NCBI RefSeq assembly: GCF_017875765.1
Contig: NZ_JAGGNA010000001.1
Location: 3,251,001-3,315,000 of the forward strand
From: Flavobacterium sp. CG_23.5
GTDB taxonomy: Bacteria > Bacteroidota > Bacteroidia > Flavobacteriales > Flavobacteriaceae
Length of the DNA: 64,000 nt
Direction: 5' to 3'
Shown: positions 27,465 to 34,475 of the stretch, piece after piece
Layout: every line of letters begins with the position of its first letter
Numbering within the stretch: position 1 is the stretch's first letter
Program-made: the position numbers and the translations under genes
The notes under the pieces: model-generated
Told to the model about the DNA's origin: nothing
Databases searched by the model: none
Seen by the model: the letters and a program-made list of their open reading frames with translations, nothing else

Positions 27465-28595
27465 TTAGATATTCATATCCGGATTTTCAATTCCTGCCGA
27501 CGGGGAATCTTGTCGGTGTGGTTTTGGCGCACTTATTTTGACGGTGCTCGTGTTTTTTATTTGAGATAAAGTTTCGACGCAGTTGTCTACCAATTCTTCG
27601 GTGGTGCGTTTTATATAGTCACTTTTTTTAAATTGCATGACATTTTTATCCATGTCTTCTGCTGTCCATCCTCTGCTCCATCCTACGAAACTGAAAGGAG
27701 GAAAGATAAACCCCAAATCGGTAAAAAACCACATTAATTGACCCGCTACCGACTGAATATTGTCCTGGCCGCCGGTAATAATGAAAGCCGCTACTTTATT
27801 TTTAATTAAAATATTTTTATGAAGCGTAATTTGATTTTGCACCGTATTAAATCGTTCTGCCATTTTATAATACAATGACGAGGCATTTCCCCATCTAATA
27901 GGAGTGGCGAGTAAAACCACATCTGCCCACAATACGGTTTCCCGGTACACTTGTGTCATGCCGTCTTTGGCATCCATTTCGGTAATGCTGCAGGGCCAAG
28001 TACAGGCATTCATGTGTTGGGAATAATAGCCCTCACAATGGCGAAATTTCAACTCTCGAAGTTTTATCATTTTGGTTGCTGCTCCATATTTTTCAGTTGC
28101 ATACGCCAACGCCTTTTCAAGAGCATTTTCAGAGGTGCTGAACCGTGTAAGATTGTCATTCATATTTGTGGTTGAGATGCCCAATATGTTTAAAGAGGTT
28201 CCTGTAGTTTGGTATTTTAAATGGATCAAATCATCCAACGCACTTAAATCGTGTGTGGCTTTTTTTGCTTTAATAATTGGTTCTTGGCTTATTAAAATGG
28301 CATCGCCATCCATTTTTATTTCATAAACAGTTTGCTGGTCCCCGTAATCCAAAGGTGCTTTTCCTGTTTCAATATTATATTCCCAGCCATGCCAAGGACA
28401 AGTAACATACAGACCGTCATATTTTTGTTCAACACAGCCTAAGCCTAACGGACCTCCTTTATGCAAACAGGCATTTCCTATGGCCGTGATTTTTCCGTTG
28501 TAATGAAACAAGGCTACTTTAGAATTTTTCACCTGCACTATTTTACTGCTTCCTTCGGGAAGTTCAGAAAGGGACGCTGCTTTTATGAAATCCAT
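27465..28595 (-). CDS. Rieske [2Fe-2S] - flavodoxin-like NAD(P)H reductase fusion
   Basis: This 376-residue protein has two domains. Residues 1-105 are a Rieske ferredoxin with cluster ligands in CLH (Cys43, His45) and CPWH (Cys66, His69). Residues ~130-330 are an NADPH-dependent FMN reductase/flavodoxin-like domain (LNILGISTT, WADVVLLATPIRWGNASSLYYKMAERF, KVAAFIITGGQDN). Together they suggest an electron-transfer flavoprotein moving electrons between NAD(P)H, FMN and an iron-sulfur centre; the partner is unknown. The ATG at 28595 was chosen because the Rieske fold begins there. It stands alone. Confidence 0.8.
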   Translation of the reverse strand: MDFIKAASLSELPEGSSKIVQVKNSKVALFHYNGKITAIGNACLHKGGPLGLGCVEQKYDGLYVTCPWHGWEYNIETGKAPLDYGDQQTVYEIKMDGDAILISQEPIIKAKKATHDLSALDDLIHLKYQTTGTSLNILGISTTNMNDNLTRFSTSENALEKALAYATEKYGAATKMIKLRELKFRHCEGYYSQHMNACTWPCSITEMDAKDGMTQVYRETVLWADVVLLATPIRWGNASSLYYKMAERFNTVQNQITLHKNILIKNKVAAFIITGGQDNIQSVAGQLMWFFTDLGFIFPPFSFVGWSRGWTAEDMDKNVMQFKKSDYIKRTTEELVDNCVETLSQIKNTSTVKISAPKPHRQDSPSAGIENPDMNI

Positions 28596-28944
28596 TTTTA
28601 ATAATTTAATGTTAGAAACAAAAAATTGGGCTGTAATGTCAATCAAACTTCTCAAGTATTTTTTGCGGAAGTTTGCTGACGTTTAAATCATCGTTTGCAG
28701 ATTGATGACAAATGAAATGAATTAAATATTTGAATATGAGTATATTGGTTACTATAAAGATATGAAAAAAGCATTTAATTCCAAAACTGTCGTAGGATTA
28801 CAGAAATCTCAAAAATTGCTAATAGGAATGGGTGTAAAGTGGGAGATATTTGTGGTGCGTTTTTTGGTAAGTAATAAGATTTGGGGTTCGGAGCCGTCTA
28901 CTCGATTGGCAGAAGATTTTATTTTGAAATTGTTAACCTGTTTG

Positions 28945-29152
28945 CGCGGATTTGCAATCCGTGCCCATAAAGTGATGACGAAATGTTTTTAAAGAGGTAG
29001 AAATATAACTACAATACAATAAGTCGTTGTTTTGGAGTAAAACAAAATCCATTACATACCGCTTTATTTTTGATGGTTTTATTGTCTAATAGCAAGAAGA
29101 AGCCAATTGGACTGCGCACGGATTACAAATCCGTGCTATCAAAATGTGCATT
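28945..29152. repeat. Dispersed ~205-bp repeat, copy 1
   Basis: It is bounded by GCGGATTTGCAATCCGTGCC on the left and GCACGGATTACAAATCCGTGC on the right, each palindromic (CGGATT/AATCCG). The interior matches the copy at 30160-30365 (TTTAAAGAGGTAGAAATATAA; AGCAAGAAGAAGCCAATTGG). The palindromic ends and absence of a gene suggest a MITE-like or palindromic interspersed element. The rest of the gap 28596-29158 holds only a doubtful 76-codon frame. Confidence 0.7.
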
Positions 29153-29158
29153 CGGATC

Positions 29159-29992
29159 TTATTTTCCCTCAAAAAAGTCAATTGCTATTTTAGTTATTAT
29201 TTCGGGTTTTTCATAAAACACATCATGAGAACAATTGGGGATTACACAAAATTGGCTGTTTTTTATTGCATTGCGAATTTCTATCCCGTGTTCTAAAGAG
29301 TACATATCGCGATCTCCATATACAATTAATGTGGAAATTTTGATTGATTCCAAAACAGATTTAGGGAAATATTGTTCTTCTAACCACATTGTTTTTATTT
29401 CTGTGATGTATCGCTTCCAGTCTTTTTTAGATAATGATTGATAATAGGTAATCCAATTTTGTAAATGGCTTTCTACCCATAATATGTCCGATATGTTTTT
29501 AGTTTCCACCATTCCTCCCTCGGTTGTACCTTTTAAAGTATAGTTAGCTCCAACTGGAATCATCTTTTTTACTTTTTCGGGGCGTTTATGGGCAAGTAAT
29601 AAAGCGGTGTTTCCTCCATCGCTCCATCCCATTACATAAAGACTGTCCAATTTGAGTTTATCTATCAATTCAGATTGATAATCGGCTAATAGTTGATAAC
29701 TTAATGGGTTTTTGGCATATTCTGAACGACCTAATCCAGGCGCATCAGGGATGATAACTCTAAATTTCTCTGATAGTTTTGGAATAATCTTGGAGAAATC
29801 TCTAACATTACCAAGTCCGCCATGTAATAATAACAAGGGGATTCCTTTCCCGTATTCTTCATAATAAACCTTGGTTCCTTTTATGGTTACATATTGTCCA
29901 TTGTTTGAACCATATTTAATTTGTCCAAATGTAAAAAGAGGTATTGTCAGGGTAATGGTTAAAAGTAATTTTATTAATTTCGACATCTGCAT
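29159..29992 (-). CDS. Secreted alpha/beta hydrolase
   Basis: This 277-residue protein has a signal peptide (to LFTFGQ), so it is probably periplasmic. The alpha/beta-hydrolase core shows the oxyanion motif LLLHGGLG, the nucleophile elbow GWSDGG (Ser124), an acid in YGDRDMYS (Asp227 or Asp229) and His256 in NCSHDVF. The triad is complete, so it is likely an active esterase or related hydrolase of unknown substrate. It stands alone between dispersed repeats. Confidence 0.85.
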   Translation of the reverse strand: MQMSKLIKLLLTITLTIPLFTFGQIKYGSNNGQYVTIKGTKVYYEEYGKGIPLLLLHGGLGNVRDFSKIIPKLSEKFRVIIPDAPGLGRSEYAKNPLSYQLLADYQSELIDKLKLDSLYVMGWSDGGNTALLLAHKRPEKVKKMIPVGANYTLKGTTEGGMVETKNISDILWVESHLQNWITYYQSLSKKDWKRYITEIKTMWLEEQYFPKSVLESIKISTLIVYGDRDMYSLEHGIEIRNAIKNSQFCVIPNCSHDVFYEKPEIITKIAIDFFEGK

Positions 29993-30159
29993 TTATTAGT
30001 TTTTATACGGTTTGGTTTTACTTGTATACAACCATATATACAACCATGTTTTTAAAATATATTATGTTTTTTGTATTGTTTATTGTGCTTTAGACTCTTT
30101 CAAATATAGTATTTATTTTGTTAAATTTATAATATAGGTCGATTCATTAATTACCCGAT

Positions 30160-30365
30160 TGCGCCGAGTGCAATCCGTGCCCGTAAAGTGATGCCGCAAT
30201 GCTTTTAAAGAGGTAGAAATATAAGGACAGTAAAATAAGTTGTTGTTTTGGAGTAAAACAAAACCCAGTACATTCACCGCTATATTTTTGATGGTTTTAT
30301 TGTGTAAAAGCAAGAAGAAGCCAATTGGACCGGGCACGGATTGCAAATTCGCACTATCAAAATGT
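30160..30365. repeat. Dispersed ~205-bp repeat, copy 2
   Basis: Homologous to 28945-29152 in the same orientation, with scattered substitutions; the end palindromes are slightly decayed (GCACGGATTGCAAATTCGC). Immediately after it, at 30390-30414, is GTCATTGCGAGGAACGAAGC, a short palindromic repeat type common in Bacteroidota genomes. The remainder of 29993-30533 shows no gene. Confidence 0.7.
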
Positions 30366-30506
30366 AGATATATCCGAGCCATAGGGGTTAAGTCATTGCG
30401 AGGAACGAAGCAATCTCATCCAGCTATCTATTGGTTTAGTTGCTCATCATTGTGTGCACAGTTTACATAGAATGCGCTAACGATTGTGTATATCTGAGTG
30501 ATCGGG

Positions 30507-30790
30507 CTATACTACTCCACTAAGGCACAATTTTTAAAAGGCTTCAATAATGAAAAAATAAAATAAAACCCATATTCCTATAAAAAAGAATCCAAGATAT
30601 AAGCTATTTAAATTTTTCTTTAAATCTTTTTTAATAAAAAGTCTGTACAAAATCCAGCCTAAAAAAAAGATTGTTAAACCTATTACCATTACAACTCTTG
30701 ACATATTTTTTTTTTAAGTGTTATGATTCCATTCTATTTTCTACTGGTTATCGAACTTACGATATTTTTTTCGCATCGCCACTAACGTTT
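30507..30790 (-). repeat. 284-bp direct repeat with small gene, copy 1
   Basis: Nearly identical to 31605-31887. It contains the 56-codon gene and ~85 bp of its 5' flank, and ends exactly inside the core (CTAACG) of the palindrome at 30782. The only indel is one T in a T run. Confidence 0.92.
30534..30704 (-). CDS. Small two-helix membrane protein, copy 1
   Basis: The 56-codon frame begins MSRVVMVIGLTIFF and ends FYFFIIEAF. It has two predicted membrane helices (residues ~3-23 and ~36-55) joined by a basic linker (KKDLKKN). It is near-identical to the copy at 31632; the one protein-level difference (Leu/Ile) and an untouched frame suggest coding constraint or very recent duplication. Function unknown. 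Confidence 0.6.
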   Translation of the reverse strand: MSRVVMVIGLTIFFLGWILYRLFIKKDLKKNLNSLYLGFFFIGIWVLFYFFIIEAF

Positions 30791-30911
30791 GGTCGCTTGG
30801 CGATGTGGCGGATTAAGGAAGCCTAAACTTTCGGTTAATGACTAATTTTCCAAGTACAAGACGAATTTCAAATTAAGCCAAATCCCGCCATATTGCCAAA
30901 CGACGGTTGGC
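30782..30911 (-). repeat. attC-like imperfect palindrome S1
   Basis: This 130-bp element has arms TCGCTTGGCGATGTGGCGG (30793-30811) and CCCGCCATATTGCCAAACGA (30884-30903), pairing with a few wobbles. The outer ends are CTAACG and GGTTGG. Its centre (TTTCGGTTAA ... CCAAGTACAA ... TTAAGCCA) is shared with S3 and S4, though the arms differ in sequence. It lies 3' of the lipoprotein gene at 31031. The attC interpretation is an inference. Confidence 0.55.
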
Positions 30912-31030
30912 AGATCGGGCTATTTTTAGCATTTATTACTTGAGTGTACTTGTGTTAAAACAAAAACGAAAGTTAGTAATCATTTTAAAAATTTGATTAA
31001 CTAATTTCCGTTTTAAGTTCTATTTGTTTT

Positions 31031-31495
31031 TTACAAACAATTTGTTGCGTTGTTTAATTCAACGCTGTCAATGTTGTAAATTAAAGTATTATTCGATGTA
31101 CTGTACATAGATTCTGAAAAATTATCATATTTTTTTATATCAAGCACACCTTCGCCTTCTGAAAACGATAAGCATTTGTTTGATGTAATAAACTTAATAA
31201 CAACTTTTTTTGCAATAAACCTTGTGTCGTTTTCAAAAGCAAAAGGTTGCCCTAAACCAGTTTTATCTCCCTCTTGTGTTAATGAAAAACTAATTTCTTT
31301 ACTAGGTTCGATTATATAGTTTTTAAAACTCGCACCATTTTTATCATACAAAATAATTTCTACACTATCGGGAGTCAAATTTTTATAAATAAAATTAGTT
31401 TTTAAATTATAATCTATTCTGCTACCACTATCGCATGATATAAAAATTAATGTAAGAATTCCGATAGCAATGTATTTTATCCAAAATGTTTTCAT
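31031..31495 (-). CDS. Hypothetical lipoprotein (cassette-like gene)
   Basis: This 154-residue protein has a signal peptide and lipobox (LIFISC, Cys ~21). The mature part is beta-rich (NFIYKNLTPDSVEIILYD, EPSKEISFSL). I do not recognise the family. It is preceded on the same strand by the 56-residue membrane protein and followed by palindrome S1 after ~120 bp of AT-rich sequence. Confidence 0.65.
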   Translation of the reverse strand: MKTFWIKYIAIGILTLIFISCDSGSRIDYNLKTNFIYKNLTPDSVEIILYDKNGASFKNYIIEPSKEISFSLTQEGDKTGLGQPFAFENDTRFIAKKVVIKFITSNKCLSFSEGEGVLDIKKYDNFSESMYSTSNNTLIYNIDSVELNNATNCL

Positions 31496-31604
31496 TTAAT
31501 GTTTTTTAAAGTTTATATTAGTTCCAGCGGTTAAATAATGCAGGTAAATTGTTTTCGGTTGTGTTGTCATGGTCAGTTATTATTTTATTTCTCCATTCCT
31601 CTGA

Positions 31605-31887
31605 CTATACTACTCCACTAAGGCACAATTTTTAAAAGGCTTCAATAATGAAAAAATAAAATAAAACCCATATTCCTATAAAAAAGAATCCAAGATATAA
31701 GCTATTTAAATTTTTCTTTAAATCTTTTTTAATAAAAAGTCTGTACAAAATCCAGCCTATAAAAAAGATTGTTAAACCTATTACCATTACAACTCTTGAC
31801 ATATTTTTTTTTAAGTGTTATGATTCCATTCTATTTTCTACTGGTTATCGAATTTACGATATTTTTTTCGCATAGCCACTAACGTTT
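31605..31887 (-). repeat. 283-bp direct repeat with small gene, copy 2
   Basis: The second copy of the module at 30507-30790. Its 5' end again coincides with the CTAACG core of the next palindrome (31879). Both copies therefore start at the same point of a structured element, as integron cassettes do. Confidence 0.92.
31632..31802 (-). CDS. Small two-helix membrane protein, copy 2
   Basis: The second copy of the 56-residue protein, identical to copy 1 except Ile for Leu in the first helix. Two membrane helices around a Lys-rich loop. Small size and duplication recall toxin-like or immunity-like micro-proteins in cassette arrays, but no such role can be shown. Confidence 0.6.
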   Translation of the reverse strand: MSRVVMVIGLTIFFIGWILYRLFIKKDLKKNLNSLYLGFFFIGIWVLFYFFIIEAF

Positions 31888-32002
31888 TGCCACTTTGAGA
31901 TGGCTGGAAGTTCGTAACCGCTCAATTTTCGGCTTAACGTAAACGCGATGAGAAACGTTAATTCCACTAAATTCCAGCTAGCTCAAAATGGCTGTTACAG
32001 GC
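31879..32002 (-). repeat. attC-like imperfect palindrome S2
   Basis: Arms GCCACTTTGAGATGGCTGGAA differ from their partners (31889-31909 with 31972-31992) at only four places. The outer ends are CTAACG and CTGTTACAG. The centre is unlike S1, S3 and S4. It starts ~10 bp after the stop of the gene at 32013, the position expected of an attC site. Confidence 0.55.
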
Positions 32003-32012
32003 TGGTTGTTTT

Positions 32013-32480
32013 TTATTCATAAATTTCAAATGCTTTTCTGAATTTATTTTCTATAATTCTTTTGCTAAGCTTGTAATGTAAGCTTCCAAAGATTAACATT
32101 AGTAATATAAAAATAGTTGGTATCATTACATCATTTTTGTTTCCGAATGTAAGATTAATATAAGTTATCATACCAATTCCACAAACTAACCAAAATAACA
32201 AAAAATATTTTTGATATTTAAACTTTGGAAAAATTTCATATCTAATTTGAAGTTTTTTATTCACAAAACTATAATTTCCTTTTATAACGTAATAACTATG
32301 AGAAATTCTCAAATTTGAAGTTAGATAAAATGTTGAATCGTCGTAACGTCCGTAAAAGGATTTTGAGGAATCGAAGAAAAACAAATTAAATGGAGTATTT
32401 ATTTTGAGTTGAGGATGTCCAATTTTTATTGATTTTTTTAATTTTTCTTTGAATTCAGTTACGTTAAGTTTTGATTGCAT
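32013..32480 (-). CDS. Hypothetical membrane protein (cassette-like gene)
   Basis: This 155-residue protein has no signal peptide. The N-terminal ~90 residues are soluble and beta-rich (FYGRYDDSTFYLTSN, HSYYVIKGNYSF). Two adjacent membrane helices follow (FLLFWLVCGIGMITYI and IPTIFILLMLIFG), then a basic cytoplasmic tail. Family unknown. Palindrome S2 begins directly after the stop and S3 lies ~240 bp upstream, so the gene sits alone between two structured elements. Confidence 0.65.
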   Translation of the reverse strand: MQSKLNVTEFKEKLKKSIKIGHPQLKINTPFNLFFFDSSKSFYGRYDDSTFYLTSNLRISHSYYVIKGNYSFVNKKLQIRYEIFPKFKYQKYFLLFWLVCGIGMITYINLTFGNKNDVMIPTIFILLMLIFGSLHYKLSKRIIENKFRKAFEIYE

Positions 32481-32562
32481 TCCCTTTTTGAATTATTATG
32501 AAGGTTTGTATTTTTCGTGTAGTGATGTATTCAACTTTTAATCTCAATTTCAATTTTCACGG

Positions 32563-32648
32563 TTCTGCTTTTCACATATCGATTTTCGAGTTTCTGCTGG
32601 CAAAATCCAACTTTCTGCTTTTTAGATTCCAATTTTCAAACTTCTGCT
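32563..32648. repeat. Short degenerate tandem repeat (TTCTGCT motif)
   Basis: TTCTGCT occurs four times at 32563, 32592, 32613 and 32642, each in a related context (CAATTTTCA or ATCCAAC before it). The 697-bp gap 32481-33177 otherwise contains palindrome S3 and AT-rich DNA without a credible gene. Confidence 0.45.
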
Positions 32649-32720
32649 CTGAAATTTTTCTGCGTAAACAAATGCGTATTTTCTAATGATTTTTTTCTGC
32701 GTAATTTCGGCACAACTTGC

Positions 32721-32850
32721 CTGTAACGTCCCGGTGCTACACGAGGTTTGGGATTAAAAATGCGTAATCTTTCAGATTCGCCAAATCTCCCAAGTACAAA
32801 ACCATATTTAAATTCAGCCAAATACCCAAATCTCGTGTAACGGCTGTTGT
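32721..32850 (-). repeat. attC-like imperfect palindrome S3
   Basis: Arms CTACACGAGGTTTGGG (32737-32752) and CCCAAATCTCGTGTAA (32825-32840) pair almost fully. The outer ends are TGTAACGTCC and ACGGCTGTTG. The centre contains CCCAAGTACAAAACCAT, as in S4. It resembles S4 over nearly its whole length. Confidence 0.55.
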
Positions 32851-33141
32851 GCGACGGCTTTTTATCCATTCCAATTTTCAAAAATAGTAAAAATTAACAA
32901 TAGTGTTAAAACATCAAATTTCAATTACGATAAAATAAATTATTAAAGATTCTAAAATTTGATATAGTTTTGTAAACGTAATGATTAATAAAAAAATAGT
33001 ATTCAATGCTAAAAGGATTTTTTGCCAAATATAGAAATTTATTATAGTATCGTTTTAGGTTTAAAAAAAAGGGTGCAAATTTAAATAAAAAATAAACGCA
33101 AAAAATATGAAGTTATTAACAATAAAAGGCATTTTATGGTG

Positions 33142-33149
33142 TATATTTG
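33142..33149 (+). promoter_or_regulatory. TAnnTTTG promoter box before the SecB-like module
   Basis: TATATTTG lies 29 bp before the ATG at 33178, a clear Bacteroidota -7 element opening the plus-strand three-gene set. Confidence 0.6.
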
Positions 33150-33177
33150 CCATATAATTATTTATAAAACTAAAGTT

Positions 33178-33408
33178 ATGAGCAATATTTTAGAAGAACT
33201 GAAAAGATATTTTCAAGATACACCTCAGGAAAAAATATTGAATGACTGGGCTGAATTAGAAAAATATGATAAAGTTGGACCAAGTGTTCAAGAGTTCAAG
33301 AAAGTTACCCAATATTTTTTCAATTACGATAATTATATTTTATCGGAAAGTTGGAAAAAATGTAATATCTTAGCAAACCCGAAGTTTAACCTTCGGGTTT
33401 CTTTTTAA
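33178..33408 (+). CDS. Small hypothetical protein, first gene of the SecB-like module
   Basis: The frame gives 76 residues starting MSNILEELKRYF. The core (TPQEKILNDWAELEKYDKVGPSVQEF) looks like a compact helical protein; family not recognised. The last ~17 residues are translated through a perfect terminator hairpin (33380-33404), which is odd. One more A in the six-A run at 33355-33360 would end the protein at a TAA just after the run, before the hairpin. So the true C terminus may be shorter (indel, sequencing error or frameshifting). A possible antitoxin by position only. Confidence 0.55.
   Translation: MSNILEELKRYFQDTPQEKILNDWAELEKYDKVGPSVQEFKKVTQYFFNYDNYILSESWKKCNILANPKFNLRVSF
33380..33408 (+). 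terminator. Hairpin terminator overlapping the end of the small gene
   Basis: AACCCGAAG / CTTCGGGTT with a 6-nt loop followed by TCTTTTT. It lies inside the 3' end of the frame and 8 bp before the SecB-like gene, so it may attenuate expression of the two downstream genes. Confidence 0.7.
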
Positions 33409-33416
33409 ATATAATT

Positions 33417-33830
33417 ATGAGTCAAAGAGCAACATTTCAATTAGATAATTTCATTTTCAATGAAGTTAAACTCTCAGTTAATGAAGTAAAACCTAAAGAA
33501 ATAAACGTGGATTTTATGCCTGAAGGTGTTTTTCATTTATTAGAAAAAACGTTCGATTTAAAATTAGTTTTTATTGCTTTTCAAGGCAGTGATAGGGAAG
33601 ACCCTTTTATTCAAGTTAGCTGTATTGGAACGTTTTCTTTTGAAAATGTTGAAAAAGTTGCTGATATTCCTGCTTTTTTCTATAGAAATGCAATAGCTAT
33701 TTTATTTCCTTACATCAGAGCTTTTATTTCCTCTCTTACTGCACAAGCAAATATTACTCCAATGATTCTTCCAACATATAATTTAGGTGAACTTGAAGCT
33801 CCATTGAGAGATAAAACAATTACATTGTAA
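33417..33830 (+). CDS. SecB-like chaperone
   Basis: This 137-residue protein has the SecB fold pattern: FQLDNFIFNEVKL at the start, a beta-strand region ending SCIGTFSFENVEKV, and the diagnostic C-terminal helix NAIAILFPYIRAFISSLT followed by ANITPMILPTYNL, corresponding to the LFPYARE ... LNLAPVNF region of E. coli SecB. In Bacteroidota and mycobacteria, solitary SecB-like proteins often serve toxin-antitoxin systems by protecting an unstable antitoxin. A lone copy in accessory DNA between a tiny gene and an unknown gene fits that better than general export. Inference for the role; good for the family. Confidence 0.7.
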   Translation: MSQRATFQLDNFIFNEVKLSVNEVKPKEINVDFMPEGVFHLLEKTFDLKLVFIAFQGSDREDPFIQVSCIGTFSFENVEKVADIPAFFYRNAIAILFPYIRAFISSLTAQANITPMILPTYNLGELEAPLRDKTITL

Positions 33831-33836
33831 TTTATT

Positions 33837-34418
33837 TTGGGTCGTAAAGTAATAGTGTTTCAAACACTTAAAAATAAAGGAAACCCAATAGAAATAGAAA
33901 GGGATGGTCCTTTTATTTGTAGATGGGAAAATTCTTGGTTGGGAACTGGGTACTATTTTTGGGAAAATTTTCTTAGCAACGCTCATTGGTGGGGTAAATC
34001 TCATTTAAAGGGAGATTATGTAATTTGTGAAGCGGAATATATATTTGATGATGAAAAAATTTTCGACTTATCTGGTGGAAATCCACAACATAGCGCAGAT
34101 TTTGATGAATATTCAAAGTTTTTAAGAAAACAGGGGTTTATAAAAGACAAAGTAACGACAGTTTCAAAAGTTTTTCAATTTTTAAGAACTCATATTAAAA
34201 GTTTTGATTACGATGCTACAAGAGCATATGGAATAAATTCTATTGGAGAAAAGCTACATCCTGACCATATTTATAGGATGCCGTTTGAGTTACAATTAGG
34301 GGCATATTTAGATTTAAGACCTGCAATTCAAATATGCTTTTATACCAAAACAGTTCTACAGTTGGATAATTATAGAATAATATATCCTGATGAATATATT
34401 GACCAATATGTTTTTTAA
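33837..34418 (+). CDS. Hypothetical protein, possible ADP-ribosyltransferase-like toxin
   Basis: The 193 residues start at a TTG only 6 bp after the SecB-like stop and in the same frame; there is no ATG near the start, so translation is probably coupled or begins at TTG or GTG. Features are WLGTGYYFWENFLSNAHWWG, then GDYVICEAEYIF, KIFDLSGG, and a C-terminal IQICFYTKTVLQLDNYRII. A Gly-Tyr-Tyr-Phe strand followed by an alanine helix recalls DUF3990-like or ADP-ribosylating toxin folds, but this is a weak resemblance. Possible toxin of the set. A partial attC-like sequence and an IS1182-type element follow. Confidence 0.5.
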   Translation: MGRKVIVFQTLKNKGNPIEIERDGPFICRWENSWLGTGYYFWENFLSNAHWWGKSHLKGDYVICEAEYIFDDEKIFDLSGGNPQHSADFDEYSKFLRKQGFIKDKVTTVSKVFQFLRTHIKSFDYDATRAYGINSIGEKLHPDHIYRMPFELQLGAYLDLRPAIQICFYTKTVLQLDNYRIIYPDEYIDQYVF

Positions 34419-34475
34419 TTTTATTTTCTATTCTATTTCTCGTTCTTACAAGCTGTCGCACAACGTCAGTTCGTC

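Noticed and set aside
28762..28992. 76-codon plus-strand frame starting MKKAFNSKT
   Set aside because: Its C-terminal third is translated from the dispersed 205-bp repeat and no family is recognised. A short real gene cannot be excluded, but support is too thin.
30113..30470. Frames on both strands over the second 205-bp repeat
   Set aside because: They consist of repeat sequence and contain no protein-like features.
32498..32881. Frames of 62 (+) and 81 (-) codons around palindrome S3
   Set aside because: The minus frame is a translation of the palindrome itself and the plus frame is low-complexity Phe/Asn-rich sequence over TTCTGCT repeats.
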